Shown here: positions 7,440 to 17,900 of the stretch, piece after piece
Layout of the letters: the number at the start of each line of letters is the position of its first letter
How positions within the stretch are numbered: the stretch's first letter is position 1
Source of the DNA: a virus
DNA: 31,869 nt
IMG/VR virus record: IMGVR_UViG_3300022591_000042
Span: 1-31,869 of that record
Strand: one strand, 5' to 3'
Translations under genes and position numbers: made by a program
The notes under the pieces: generated by a model
What the model was told of the DNA's origin: nothing
Database searches by the model: none
The model's input: the letters and a program-made list of their open reading frames with translations, nothing else

Positions 7440-10400
7440 ATGGCACTAATACCATTAAATACATTTAAAACAAAAACTGCAGTATTAACCACAAAAGAAT
7501 ATAATCAAGCTAGATGTGCACGTGATACTGGCTTGATTATTGACTCAATTGCATTTGATATTTTATACCCTGGGGCTGGTGATACACCTGATGGTTCTGG
7601 AATGTATAATAAATTTTCACAAACAGCATTTGCTGGAGAGCAATATTGGGCACAATCAGCAACTAGAATCCCAGGTGAAGTTTTTCAAACATTAGCTGCT
7701 TTAGAACATGCAAAGGATGTGGCTGTTAAAATTGTAAAAAAAGAAACAGTCACTGTTACTACTGGCAATACACAAACTCAAGTTACAAATGGATATCAAG
7801 CTGGTTCATCTGCTGGTGTTCAGCGCGTAATTGATGAATTTAATTTGATGATTGATATTATACAGAATGGTATTGCTGGCACAACTGATAATATTGTTCC
7901 TAATTCTAAACAAGTTATCGATGCTGGATTGTTAAATACTGCTGATTTATTACAGGCCAACAAAACTTTTTTACAAGCAGAAGTAATAGCATGGATTGAC
8001 TATACATTTGTAACTAATGGATATCCAGACGTTAGTACAAAATGCAGTCGTGATACAGGTTTAATAGTGGATTCGTTGGAAGTAGATCTTTTATCTGGTG
8101 GAAATACTCAATCAACCTTTGCTGGTTTACAATATTGGAATCATGATTCGCTCTCACCATCAATGTTACAAACTCAACAATTAAATGAAAGTGCACAGAC
8201 GGCGGCAGCATTAACATTTTTAAAAGGAAAGATTGCTTATTATATTTCAAAGTCTGGAACAAATATTGATAATAATATGGATACTCTCATAAATATTATT
8301 AATAGTGGAATAAATGGCATAACTGATCAGATAGTACCAAATAATTACGTAACAACACCAACAAATTTAACAAAAGCTAATACGCTAATCGCTAACATAG
8401 AAAATTTAAAAACTGATGTTATTGTTTATATTAGTGCAAATCTGAGTAACCCACCTTTTAACGCTGCTGGATTTCAAGCAGCTTATAATGCCGATACTTG
8501 TAGCAGAGATGTTGGGTACATTTTAAATTGTATAATTTATGATATGTTATATGGTGGGAATAGACAAACAGTACAAGCAGGAGTATATTATTATGGTTTT
8601 AATACAACATCAACAGCTCTTCCAAATGAAGTTGTTAAATCTGTGGAGGCATATAATTATTTAAAATCATTAATAAGTAGTGTTGTAACTGCAAAAGCTA
8701 TTACAACAAGTGATCTTTACCAAAACACAGCTACCCAAGTTACAAATTTAAGCCCTGGGACAGTTGATGAAGCCGCAAAAGCTGAAGCAAATATGGTATT
8801 GATTACTGATATTATTCAACAAGGTGAGATGGCAGCTAATATTGTTAAAACGCCATTAAACATATCGTATGTACCGATTTTAAATGAAAAAAATGCTGCT
8901 GCATTATTACATGCTAATCGAGACTTCCTTAAAGCTGAGGTTGTTGCATTTGTTAATAAGCCATCATATGTGTATGATCAAGTAAAATGTGCACGTGATA
9001 CTAAATTATTAATAGAATCATTGGCGTTTGATTTACTTTCAAACGGTCAAACACAATCTAACTTTTCGGGTCTTCAATATTGGAATCATGACTCAACTAC
9101 TGCTGCTAGTATTCCAAATGAAAAAGCACAAACTGTGGCTGCAATTACGCATTTACAAACTTTAATTAGTCAAATAATTATTAACCAATCAGTAAATGTA
9201 GTTAATACTATAATATCACAATATGTTGATGTTACTAAACCAGGAAATGCAACTAGTTCAACTCGTATAACTACCTTATTTACAACTCTACTTGGAATAT
9301 TAAATAATGGGACAGTGGGAATAACTGATAAAATTGAAACCAATGTATATTCTACACCAGCAGATGGTATTATTAATGCATCTACTTTAATTTATGAAAA
9401 TTTATTGTTTATTAAAACAGAAATGATAGCATGGATAAATGACCAAATAGCAAATGCAACATCAGGGACAACTTTTTATAATTTTACTTATGATACTGAT
9501 AAATGTTCAAGAGATGTTGGTTATATATTAGATTGTATTCGATATGATTTATTATATAGTGGTAATAGACAAACAATACAAGCTGGTGCATATTATTATG
9601 GATTTAATACAGAGTCTACCGCAATACCTAATGAAAAAACGGAATCTATTGCTGCGTATAACCATTTAAAATCATTAATTGGTGATATTATACAATCTCA
9701 ACCGATTGCAAAAATATATCAAACAGATTACAACCAAGTATTATCATCAGCTCCTGGGTCAAGTGTTGAAGCTGCGAACACGGAATTGAATATTACCTTA
9801 ATAAATAATATTATTGAACTAGGAACAAAAGCTGCGAACACTAAAGAACCAATTAATATTTTATATGTCCCAACTACAAATGAAGAAAATGCAGCAACGG
9901 TATTATTGGCAAATAAAGACTTTTTGGCTGCAGAAATTGTATCATTTATAAATAATTCAACAACACCAAACTTTGTTTATAATTCAGCTAAATGTAAACG
10001 GGATGTTGGATATATTCTCGACTGTGTGACATTTGATATAAAACACAGTGGAAATAGACAGGCGATTCAAGCAGCAGTGCGGTATTATGATAATTCGGCA
10101 ACTGTATCAATTGTTCCTAGTGAAAAACAAGATACAATTAATGCATATAAATATATGGAGTATGTTATTTCTAAAGTTGTTAGACAACAACCAGTAAATA
10201 TTGGTGATTTGGGAACTCCATGGGCAAGCAATGCATATGTTGCAACTGGATCACAGATGTTCTATTCGGTTACTACTATTAACGGAGTAACGACAACATA
10301 TTTATATAGAGTAACTGATGGGGGAAATTTAGGATCTGTCGCACCAAATACTAATAGCACACAAACTAATGGTGGAGTTACTTTATCGTATATTGGTGTT

Positions 10401-11021
10401 AAAGAAGTAAGTCCAGATCACCCTAAATCACCATATCAAACTACTGTATTGCAAACCATACGACCATCTACTTTAGATTATAGTGCAGTTGTTAACAAAG
10501 TTGCTGATACAGTTACATTTTTAAATAGTGTTATAGAGACTGGCCCAATTATTGCTGAGAATTACCGATTACCAATAAGTCTTACTGCATCAACCGATTC
10601 ACCTACAGTCGATGCTTGGAAATCTATAGAAGAAAATAGAGAATATATTATAGCTGAAGTTATCGGATATATGAATTCGTTAACAACACCGAATACTACA
10701 AAAATATATACATCTCCTCCAGGTGTAACTGCAATTGTTTTAATGGCACAAATAGCAAATGTTAGCGATTCAGATGTAAATGTGACATTTGCACATTATC
10801 GAAATTTTCCAGTTATAGCAGATCCAGCAACATTAAATGGTGCACAAGCTGGTGATAACATTACTGTGCTACTAAACAATTTTACAATACCTTCACAAGA
10901 TTCAGTCACACCATTAACAGGTAAAATGATTTTAGAAAGCTTTGATAGTGTTGTAGCATATGCAAGTAAAAATAAATCATTACATATTACTTTAAGTATA
11001 TTGGAGACTGCAAATGCCTAA
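7440..11021 (+). CDS. Large tail fibre protein built of six CxRD helical modules
   Basis: This 1193-residue protein is almost wholly repeats. CxRD helices begin at Cys26, 202, 354, 517, 689 and 852, a period of about 150-175 residues. Each module reads C-x-R-D-x-G-x-[IL]-[IL]-[DN], then a D-[LM]-L-x-x-G-N/G-x-x-[QS]-[ST] turn, then AGxxYW or AGxxYY, then a P-N-E-K helix. Modules with YWNHD (Cys202, 517) alternate with modules with YYYGFN (Cys354, 689), suggesting duplication of a two-module unit. Residues about 1092-1193 form a different C-terminal beta domain (PPGVTAIVLMAQIANV ... LTGKMILESFDSVVA ... LHITLSILE) of the kind found on other phage virion proteins, perhaps for attachment. An AAGGAA site precedes the ATG, and the gene overlaps the next by 8 bases. 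No enzymatic motif is visible. Confidence 0.75.
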   Translation: MALIPLNTFKTKTAVLTTKEYNQARCARDTGLIIDSIAFDILYPGAGDTPDGSGMYNKFSQTAFAGEQYWAQSATRIPGEVFQTLAALEHAKDVAVKIVKKETVTVTTGNTQTQVTNGYQAGSSAGVQRVIDEFNLMIDIIQNGIAGTTDNIVPNSKQVIDAGLLNTADLLQANKTFLQAEVIAWIDYTFVTNGYPDVSTKCSRDTGLIVDSLEVDLLSGGNTQSTFAGLQYWNHDSLSPSMLQTQQLNESAQTAAALTFLKGKIAYYISKSGTNIDNNMDTLINIINSGINGITDQIVPNNYVTTPTNLTKANTLIANIENLKTDVIVYISANLSNPPFNAAGFQAAYNADTCSRDVGYILNCIIYDMLYGGNRQTVQAGVYYYGFNTTSTALPNEVVKSVEAYNYLKSLISSVVTAKAITTSDLYQNTATQVTNLSPGTVDEAAKAEANMVLITDIIQQGEMAANIVKTPLNISYVPILNEKNAAALLHANRDFLKAEVVAFVNKPSYVYDQVKCARDTKLLIESLAFDLLSNGQTQSNFSGLQYWNHDSTTAASIPNEKAQTVAAITHLQTLISQIIINQSVNVVNTIISQYVDVTKPGNATSSTRITTLFTTLLGILNNGTVGITDKIETNVYSTPADGIINASTLIYENLLFIKTEMIAWINDQIANATSGTTFYNFTYDTDKCSRDVGYILDCIRYDLLYSGNRQTIQAGAYYYGFNTESTAIPNEKTESIAAYNHLKSLIGDIIQSQPIAKIYQTDYNQVLSSAPGSSVEAANTELNITLINNIIELGTKAANTKEPINILYVPTTNEENAATVLLANKDFLAAEIVSFINNSTTPNFVYNSAKCKRDVGYILDCVTFDIKHSGNRQAIQAAVRYYDNSATVSIVPSEKQDTINAYKYMEYVISKVVRQQPVNIGDLGTPWASNAYVATGSQMFYSVTTINGVTTTYLYRVTDGGNLGSVAPNTNSTQTNGGVTLSYIGVKEVSPDHPKSPYQTTVLQTIRPSTLDYSAVVNKVADTVTFLNSVIETGPIIAENYRLPISLTASTDSPTVDAWKSIEENREYIIAEVIGYMNSLTTPNTTKIYTSPPGVTAIVLMAQIANVSDSDVNVTFAHYRNFPVIADPATLNGAQAGDNITVLLNNFTIPSQDSVTPLTGKMILESFDSVVAYASKNKSLHITLSILETANA

Positions 11022-14000
11022 TCTTTTAAGCGGAAGAACTAAAGTAACGGCTGCTGAAAATCTTTCAGCATCACGATATACATATATCTCACCAAGCCAA
11101 GCACAACCTGCTTTTGGAAAACCACCATTTAATCAAGCTGTACTCGTTTTTGATACTAATGGTAATTCAACATGGATTAAACAATCTTCATTAGTTACTG
11201 GCATTATTCCTACAAAAAATGTTATATTTGTAGCTAAAAGTGGAAATGATAGTAGTCCTGGAAATACAATAACCAATCCAAAAGCAACAATTGGATCTGC
11301 AATTGTGAGTGCGATACCTGGTACCACAATCATTGTTTTTAGTGGAACGTATAATGAAATAAATCCATTAGTTATTCCTGATAATGTGGCAATTATAGGC
11401 CAGGATACACGAGTATTTGTGGAACCTAAATATGTAATGGTAGATGTTTTTAAATTAAAAAGCGGATCAGCCGTTGAAAGTATTACTGTTATAAATCATC
11501 AAGCCCCAAGTTTTGCATTTAGTTTAGAACCTTCAGTTGACTTTATCGAATCTCCAGTTATAAAATCTTGTTCTAGTATTACTGGACCATTTCTAGTTAA
11601 TGGAACACGATTTATTCCAAATATAACTATACAAGGACAATTCGGTCCAACACAATTGCCATCAATGGATACATCGTTAACTGGGACAGGGTATGAAATT
11701 AACCCAAATGGTGCAGGTGGTGGTATCAAAGCCGATGGGTTATATTTTGGATCTGGAACAGTTGTAAGAACTCTCACAGTTGAACAATTTTATGCCGCCA
11801 ATCAGGGTGGGATAGGAGTAATAGCTAAAAATTCAGCAAATATTAATATTAAAAACAGTTTAACTGAATTTTGTTCATATAGTTATCAAGCTATTACTGG
11901 TGGACATCTTGAAGTTTCAAATTGTACTTCAAAGTATGGTATATATGGTTTAAATAGTGATGGTTTCGATCCCGATCCTTACATTTTAAATAGTTCAGTT
12001 TCTCAAACACAAGCGAGTGGAATTTTAACTATTAGAGTCTCTAGTGGAGGATCTGGATATATTGGTGCACCAACGGTCAGAGTGGGAACACCTTGGCAAG
12101 CTAATGCAGCAGTAACTACAAATTCACAAATTTATAATAGCAACACTGGCAAAATGTACTTGGTTTTGGCAGGTGGAAATACATCATCTGCTGCGCCTAC
12201 TAATGTAGGAACAACTGCGTTTAATGATGGTGCAACTGCGTCATTATTATATACTGGAAATGTTGCAACTGCTACCGCAACAGTTTCTGGTGGAGTTATA
12301 ACTGGCGTAACACTAAACACTCCGGGAACTGGTTATACAACTATACCTACTGTAACATTGGTTAACACTAATGGTGGAAGTAATGGTCAAATCGTTGTAG
12401 ATGCGTTAAGTGGAATATCACTTATAACAATTGGTGAAATAACACAACATCCAATTAATGGTTCTTTGGCACAATTTACTGGTAATAATGATAAGCAAGT
12501 AGTTTCATCTTCGACAGTTGTAACAGTTGCCAGTTCCAATATAACAATAAAACCAAATTTAAATTATTTACGACAATCAACAACAGTATCATTCTATAAA
12601 GGTAGTATGATAGTTGCAACAATGCATAATTTTAATAACATTGGAGCTGGCGTAACATACAATGCATTGCCTGAATATGGCAGTATTCCATTACCATTAA
12701 ATGAAATAATACAAACCAATTATGGACAAATTTTTTATTCAAGTATTAATGAAACAGGCACTGTTAATATTGGTAATAATTTTACTATAAATCAACTCAC
12801 TAATACTACAACTGTTAATGGTGGAGCATTAGATTTAACTCAAATTAGTGATATTGGTCCATTTATACGTAATGGTGTTCCAGTTGGGGTAAAATTAAAA
12901 GAAATTAGTGATAATATAACATTAAAAGGTTCAACTAATACTTTTGATTCATATACAGTGCCCACACAAAATGCCATATCACAATTTTTAAGTAATAACT
13001 ATTTGCCTCTTTCTGGCGGAACTGTTACTGGTCCAACCAATATAACAAATTTAAGTTTTTCTTATACTACGAGTACATCCAACGCAACTATTGGGACAGT
13101 TTCAGATACACAAAGTATTATTATTGCATCTGGGAATAACATAATTAATGTTAATAATAGTAAATTGATTAACGTTGTGGACCCGCAATCCCCACAAGAT
13201 GCTGCTACGAAACTTTATGTAGATCTTGCAATAAGAGGTGGTGTTTCATCAATTAATACACAACAAATTGGCGCATTTGAAATCAGTGGGAATTCAATAA
13301 CCAACACAAACAATAATGGTGTGACACTATTAGCAAATACAGGAGCTGGATTTGTTGAAATAACATCTACTGTTGATAGCACTTCAATTAATAATGGCGC
13401 CCTTGTTGTTGATGGTGGTGTTGGTATTGCTAAAAATGTGTATGTTGGTGGCACGTTGCATGTTTTAACATCAATGTATGCCTCAGTACTTATCGGTAAT
13501 GTCAGTGGATCAGCAACGACGGTAACTGGATGGGACCAAAGCGCAATAACAAAAGTTGGAAATTTATCAGATTTAACTGTTGGAAATTTTAAAATTTCCG
13601 GAGATACAATAAAAAATCAGCATTCTACATCAAATTTAATTTTAGGTGTAACAACACGTGGTGCAGTATTACCAGAACTTCCTAGTACTATTGATTTTGG
13701 ATCCACTGACTTTAAATGGCATACTGGGTATTTTGACTCATTATACGGAACAGTTAAAACTAGTTCTCAACCTTTTATTAGTACTCTATCGTCTAATGTT
13801 AATATTGTCGATAGTACGTTTGCGTTTGACTCAACATTATCGATCGGATATAATTCAAATAATAAACTCGCCATAAAAACAACACACACAGGTAATAAGT
13901 TGGCACAAGTTCAATTTATAACGACTACTGACAATACACAAACTGATGGGTTTGGGTTTGAATTTTGGCCTAACGGCAATCTTTCATTAAAGGTTGAGGA

Positions 14001-14937
14001 TGGAAAGGTCACAATAACAAATGATTTACGAGTTGTAAATCATATTTATATTGATAATCCTATACTGACTTTGGGACAACGTAATCGTAATAATCTTACT
14101 GACAATGACTATGGTGTGACATCATTAAATAATACTGAATTAAATGCTAGTGTGACAGTACGCACTATATCTAATGGCAATTCAACAGTATCAGCACAGG
14201 TTATATTTCCATTGCCACCATCTACTTATGGTGTTAAAGTACATGATTATTTAACTATAATTGGCAGCGGTAATGTTTCATTAGACTCAGTTTGGGAGGT
14301 TATATCAATTATTGATAATAATGCATATATTAATGTAACTTCAAATGTTAACACTGGTGATTACACACCAACCACCGTTCTTTTAAGTAGAAATAGTTTT
14401 TTTGGGTATAATCGTGAATATGATGCGTTTACCTTTATTCCAGATGCAACTATTAATACAGCAAATAATACCGTTTCTGGTGATTTTGGGTATATAAAAG
14501 CAAATCTCGACAGTAATAATGTACGATTGACTGGTGGCACGATTGATAATATACCAATTGGGTCATCAACTGCATCAACTGGCACATTTACGTCAGTGAT
14601 AACTGATGAGATTAAAGCCCGCACTGTTATTGAATTTGATAGTGTCGATCCCATAGTGCCTCATCTAATAGATTCATTTGATAAAACATCAGTTGATTTG
14701 GCAAAATATATTATTAAAATTAAAAATACTACTAACGGGTCAGTTACTGCACAAGAATTGATTTTAGTGCATGATAGTACCAACATTTTAATGAATGAAT
14801 ATGCAATTTTAAATACAACAAGTAGATTGGGATATATTTCAGGTCTCTTTGGTACTGGAAATCTTATTGATTTATATTTCACACCAAATGATGCTGGACA
14901 GCACTTTTCAATAAGCATAATTCGGTTTTACGCATAA
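11014..14937 (+). CDS. Large tail fibre with uninterrupted beta-helix and fibre repeats
   Basis: This is a 1307-residue fibre protein. Residues about 70-330 form a pectate-lyase-like beta-helix (VIFVAKSGNDSSPGN, GTYNEINPLVIPDNVAIIG, GPFLVNGTRFIPN, NANINIKNSLTEF-type rungs). SGxGY motifs follow at about 343 (GGSGYIGAPTVRV) and 436 (GTGYTTIPTVTL), then IGAGVTYNALPEYG (about 543), LPLSGGTVTG (about 664), VDPQSPQDAATKLYVD (about 722) and NGALVVDGGVGIAKNVYVGG (about 793). The last two are typical phage fibre motifs near trimeric coiled or beta-prism regions. The C-terminal domain (about 1228-1307) has AKYIIKI, TAQELILVHD and MNEYAIL and is shared in form with the next fibre. The start overlaps the upstream gene by 8 bases, implying coupled translation. 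Confidence 0.8.
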   Translation: MPNLLSGRTKVTAAENLSASRYTYISPSQAQPAFGKPPFNQAVLVFDTNGNSTWIKQSSLVTGIIPTKNVIFVAKSGNDSSPGNTITNPKATIGSAIVSAIPGTTIIVFSGTYNEINPLVIPDNVAIIGQDTRVFVEPKYVMVDVFKLKSGSAVESITVINHQAPSFAFSLEPSVDFIESPVIKSCSSITGPFLVNGTRFIPNITIQGQFGPTQLPSMDTSLTGTGYEINPNGAGGGIKADGLYFGSGTVVRTLTVEQFYAANQGGIGVIAKNSANINIKNSLTEFCSYSYQAITGGHLEVSNCTSKYGIYGLNSDGFDPDPYILNSSVSQTQASGILTIRVSSGGSGYIGAPTVRVGTPWQANAAVTTNSQIYNSNTGKMYLVLAGGNTSSAAPTNVGTTAFNDGATASLLYTGNVATATATVSGGVITGVTLNTPGTGYTTIPTVTLVNTNGGSNGQIVVDALSGISLITIGEITQHPINGSLAQFTGNNDKQVVSSSTVVTVASSNITIKPNLNYLRQSTTVSFYKGSMIVATMHNFNNIGAGVTYNALPEYGSIPLPLNEIIQTNYGQIFYSSINETGTVNIGNNFTINQLTNTTTVNGGALDLTQISDIGPFIRNGVPVGVKLKEISDNITLKGSTNTFDSYTVPTQNAISQFLSNNYLPLSGGTVTGPTNITNLSFSYTTSTSNATIGTVSDTQSIIIASGNNIINVNNSKLINVVDPQSPQDAATKLYVDLAIRGGVSSINTQQIGAFEISGNSITNTNNNGVTLLANTGAGFVEITSTVDSTSINNGALVVDGGVGIAKNVYVGGTLHVLTSMYASVLIGNVSGSATTVTGWDQSAITKVGNLSDLTVGNFKISGDTIKNQHSTSNLILGVTTRGAVLPELPSTIDFGSTDFKWHTGYFDSLYGTVKTSSQPFISTLSSNVNIVDSTFAFDSTLSIGYNSNNKLAIKTTHTGNKLAQVQFITTTDNTQTDGFGFEFWPNGNLSLKVEDGKVTITNDLRVVNHIYIDNPILTLGQRNRNNLTDNDYGVTSLNNTELNASVTVRTISNGNSTVSAQVIFPLPPSTYGVKVHDYLTIIGSGNVSLDSVWEVISIIDNNAYINVTSNVNTGDYTPTTVLLSRNSFFGYNREYDAFTFIPDATINTANNTVSGDFGYIKANLDSNNVRLTGGTIDNIPIGSSTASTGTFTSVITDEIKARTVIEFDSVDPIVPHLIDSFDKTSVDLAKYIIKIKNTTNGSVTAQELILVHDSTNILMNEYAILNTTSRLGYISGLFGTGNLIDLYFTPNDAGQHFSISIIRFYA

Positions 14938-14940
14938 ATA
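14931..14940 (+). promoter_or_regulatory. Possible late-promoter-like element before the 14962 fibre gene
   Basis: ATAAATA at 14934-14940, in the context GCATAAATAGAC, spans the upstream stop codon and lies 21 bases before the next ATG, with AGGAG at 14948-14952. It matches the T4 late core but lacks the ACT extension of the three best sites, and the leader would be very short. Confidence 0.3.
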
Positions 14941-14961
14941 GACATATAGGAGATTTAAATT

Positions 14962-17900
14962 ATGACAAATGCTACTAATAAACAATTTTTAACTAGAACT
15001 GGAGTATTATTACCAGCTGGTTCAACAACACAAGCACCATTAACTTTTCAACAATCATCACCAACTGGAAATAACTTGTTGTCTACTATTTCAGCAGGTT
15101 CAATTGAATGGGATGGATATAATTTTTATGTAACAGAAGCAAGTACAAATACAACATACGGTCTTAATAGTTATACTAGCAATACTACTACTATGACAGT
15201 AGTGACTGGTTTTTTCACTGGTACAGCGAATAATGTAGTTACTGTAAATGCAGTGACATCACAACCAGTAAGACAACAAATTGCCTACAAAAACTCAACA
15301 ATCTTGCCACCAATTACCAAATATAGGGCCGCTGGATTGGCAATTTATAAATTAGACAGTACTCAGCAATCGGTAATAGTTAACGGAACTCCCACGCTAT
15401 TTGATCATCTTAATTATGTGTATGGGTATTCTACTGCTACACAGATATACACTGATATAGCTCATATTAACGATACTGATGATCCAGAATCTTATACTAC
15501 TATAACTGCATACAGAGCACAAAAATTTGCGCAAGCAGCAGCTGGTGTTATTATGCCACCATGTGTGCCTGGTAGAAAAGTTACCGTGATGAACGATACT
15601 CCTTCTGCATTACAAATATATCCAATGGCCAGAGTGACTAAAACTGGTGCAACTAGTAACGGTACTATATTTACGTTAAATAGTGGTGAAACAACTAATG
15701 GATTGTATCCGGGTATGAAAATATTCAGTATTACTGGTAGTGGGAATGGTGCAATTGATGTAAACGCAAGCAATAGGATTGTAAGTATTCTTAGCACCAC
15801 TCAATTTGTGGTTGATACATTGCCAACAACCGCTTTTACTGTTAATGCTAGTGTTTATAGTTCACTTAATTTTAATACTCTTTCTCCGCAGATAAACGGG
15901 GATAGTTCGTTTTTATCTATTCAAAAACAGTCAATGGAATTTGTTGCAGATCCGGATGGTGTTAACTGGATTATGACTGGATCTGCAAAAATATCTAGCA
16001 CTAACGGCCCGGCGACTTCAAACATTACCATGTATTCAGTATTATATGCTAATGGTGTTGATCCGGCTGGTGTTACACCAGTATCAACTACGACTTCTAC
16101 TGGTTCTGTCTTAATTTCAGGCGGATCTAATAGCGCACCGAAATATGGTCAAGTAAATTTATCAAGTGGTAACAATATGATCACTGGTATATTACCACCA
16201 GAAAATGGAGGGACAGGGTCTGCTGGAACTACTCTAAGTGCAGCATCTAATACAACCGTGTATAGTATTATGCCATCAGATACAATAGTAAAAGTACTTA
16301 ATATTGGTTTAGGTGTCCCTAATATTTTTATAGGAAATACTGCATCTTCGTCAAATGTTACAATTAATGGAAATCTTATAGTAAAGGGTGTTCAAGAAAC
16401 TGTTCAATCTACAACGTCAGTATATACTGATAGCGTATTAGAATTACAAAAAGCAGCATCTGGTGGCTGGATGACGAGCGATCCTCTAGTTGATGTTGGA
16501 CTACGGTATCATGAATTCAATGAAAATAATATACCATTTTTTCAAATAGCTGGATCTGCAGGCGCATCAAACACATTAATACTTTCGGATCCTATTGTTT
16601 TACCAGTGGGATCGGTTGTTAAAGTTTATATGGCATCAGCAATTGGTGGTATTACTTCAACAAGTCCGTATGCAGTATCCAGTTCAGGATCAACCACTAC
16701 TATCAACAATGTATCATATAACCAGACTGTTCTTACAAATGCTTCTGCTACTGCACTACCTAGCACGAGTAAAACTGGTTATTTAACTAGAGTTACAAAT
16801 TTTACATTTACTGCTATAACTACCAGCGTAATTTCTCCTGCAACAGCCACTACGTCTGCATATGTTACTGCAACATTATCATATAATACAACAACGTACC
16901 CTGGGATATTTGCAGTTGGTGATATTATAACAATAAATGGTACTTCTATCGCTACAAGTGTGAACAACTATAACGGAAGTTGGAAAATAACTAGTGTCAG
17001 TTCGGGAACGTTAGCTGTTAAAATTGAAAACACTGATACAAATAAGTTACCAGACGGTTCTGGGGTTGTAGCGAGTGGTGTAGCAGGTACTGTATATATT
17101 GATGATCATTACGCATTTACTGGTTGGGATAATTCAAGTAGTAATTTTTACTTCTATAAAGAATCATTAGAAACAACGACTAGTGGTGCTGGTACTGGAA
17201 CTGTAACTGGTATTTATGGGAACGTTAAAGGTTCAACATTTGTGTCAAGACCATCTGGTATATTACCAGCCAGTGATATTTCTACTGGTATGTCTATAAG
17301 AGTTGACCCATACACTGTAATAGTGGATCAAACAACCGCATTTAATACCGTGTTGCCACAAGCATCAACGGTAAGAATTGCACAGATGACGTTAGACTCT
17401 TACACTACGTCAGCAAGTTTTACAAATGCAGCATCATTATATATTGATAACTCACCAAAAGCTACTGGCGGTATAACCATAACAAATGCATATGCTATTC
17501 AAGTGGGTGCTGGTAATGTGTTGTTCGGTGGAAATTTAAGAGTTGATGGCGGCACTTTAACAGCAAACATGTCATCTGCTGGCACATTTTACTTATTAAA
17601 TAATTCTTCTGTTACTGGATTAAGTGTTGGTACAAGTTCTGTAAAAACTGTAATTGGTGCACCGAATGCGACTGTTGAAATTGGTACAACTGGTGGTACT
17701 GGGTCAACATTATCGTTAGCTGCGCAAAGTGCTAATACTGTGACTATATCAGCTAATACTGCTAATACTGCTTCTGTTTTTGATGATTCAAATGTAAGTA
17801 CTGGTTCACTTTTTGCCAATGCAACTTCTATCAATGTAGCAAAATCTACTGCTGTTGCAAATTCATTGGATGTAAAATTTGGTAATAATGTAACAGCTGG

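Noticed and set aside
7515-10000. CRISPR-like array from regularly spaced repeats
   Set aside because: The periodicity is in protein modules of about 150-175 residues with diverged DNA, not short identical repeats with spacers.
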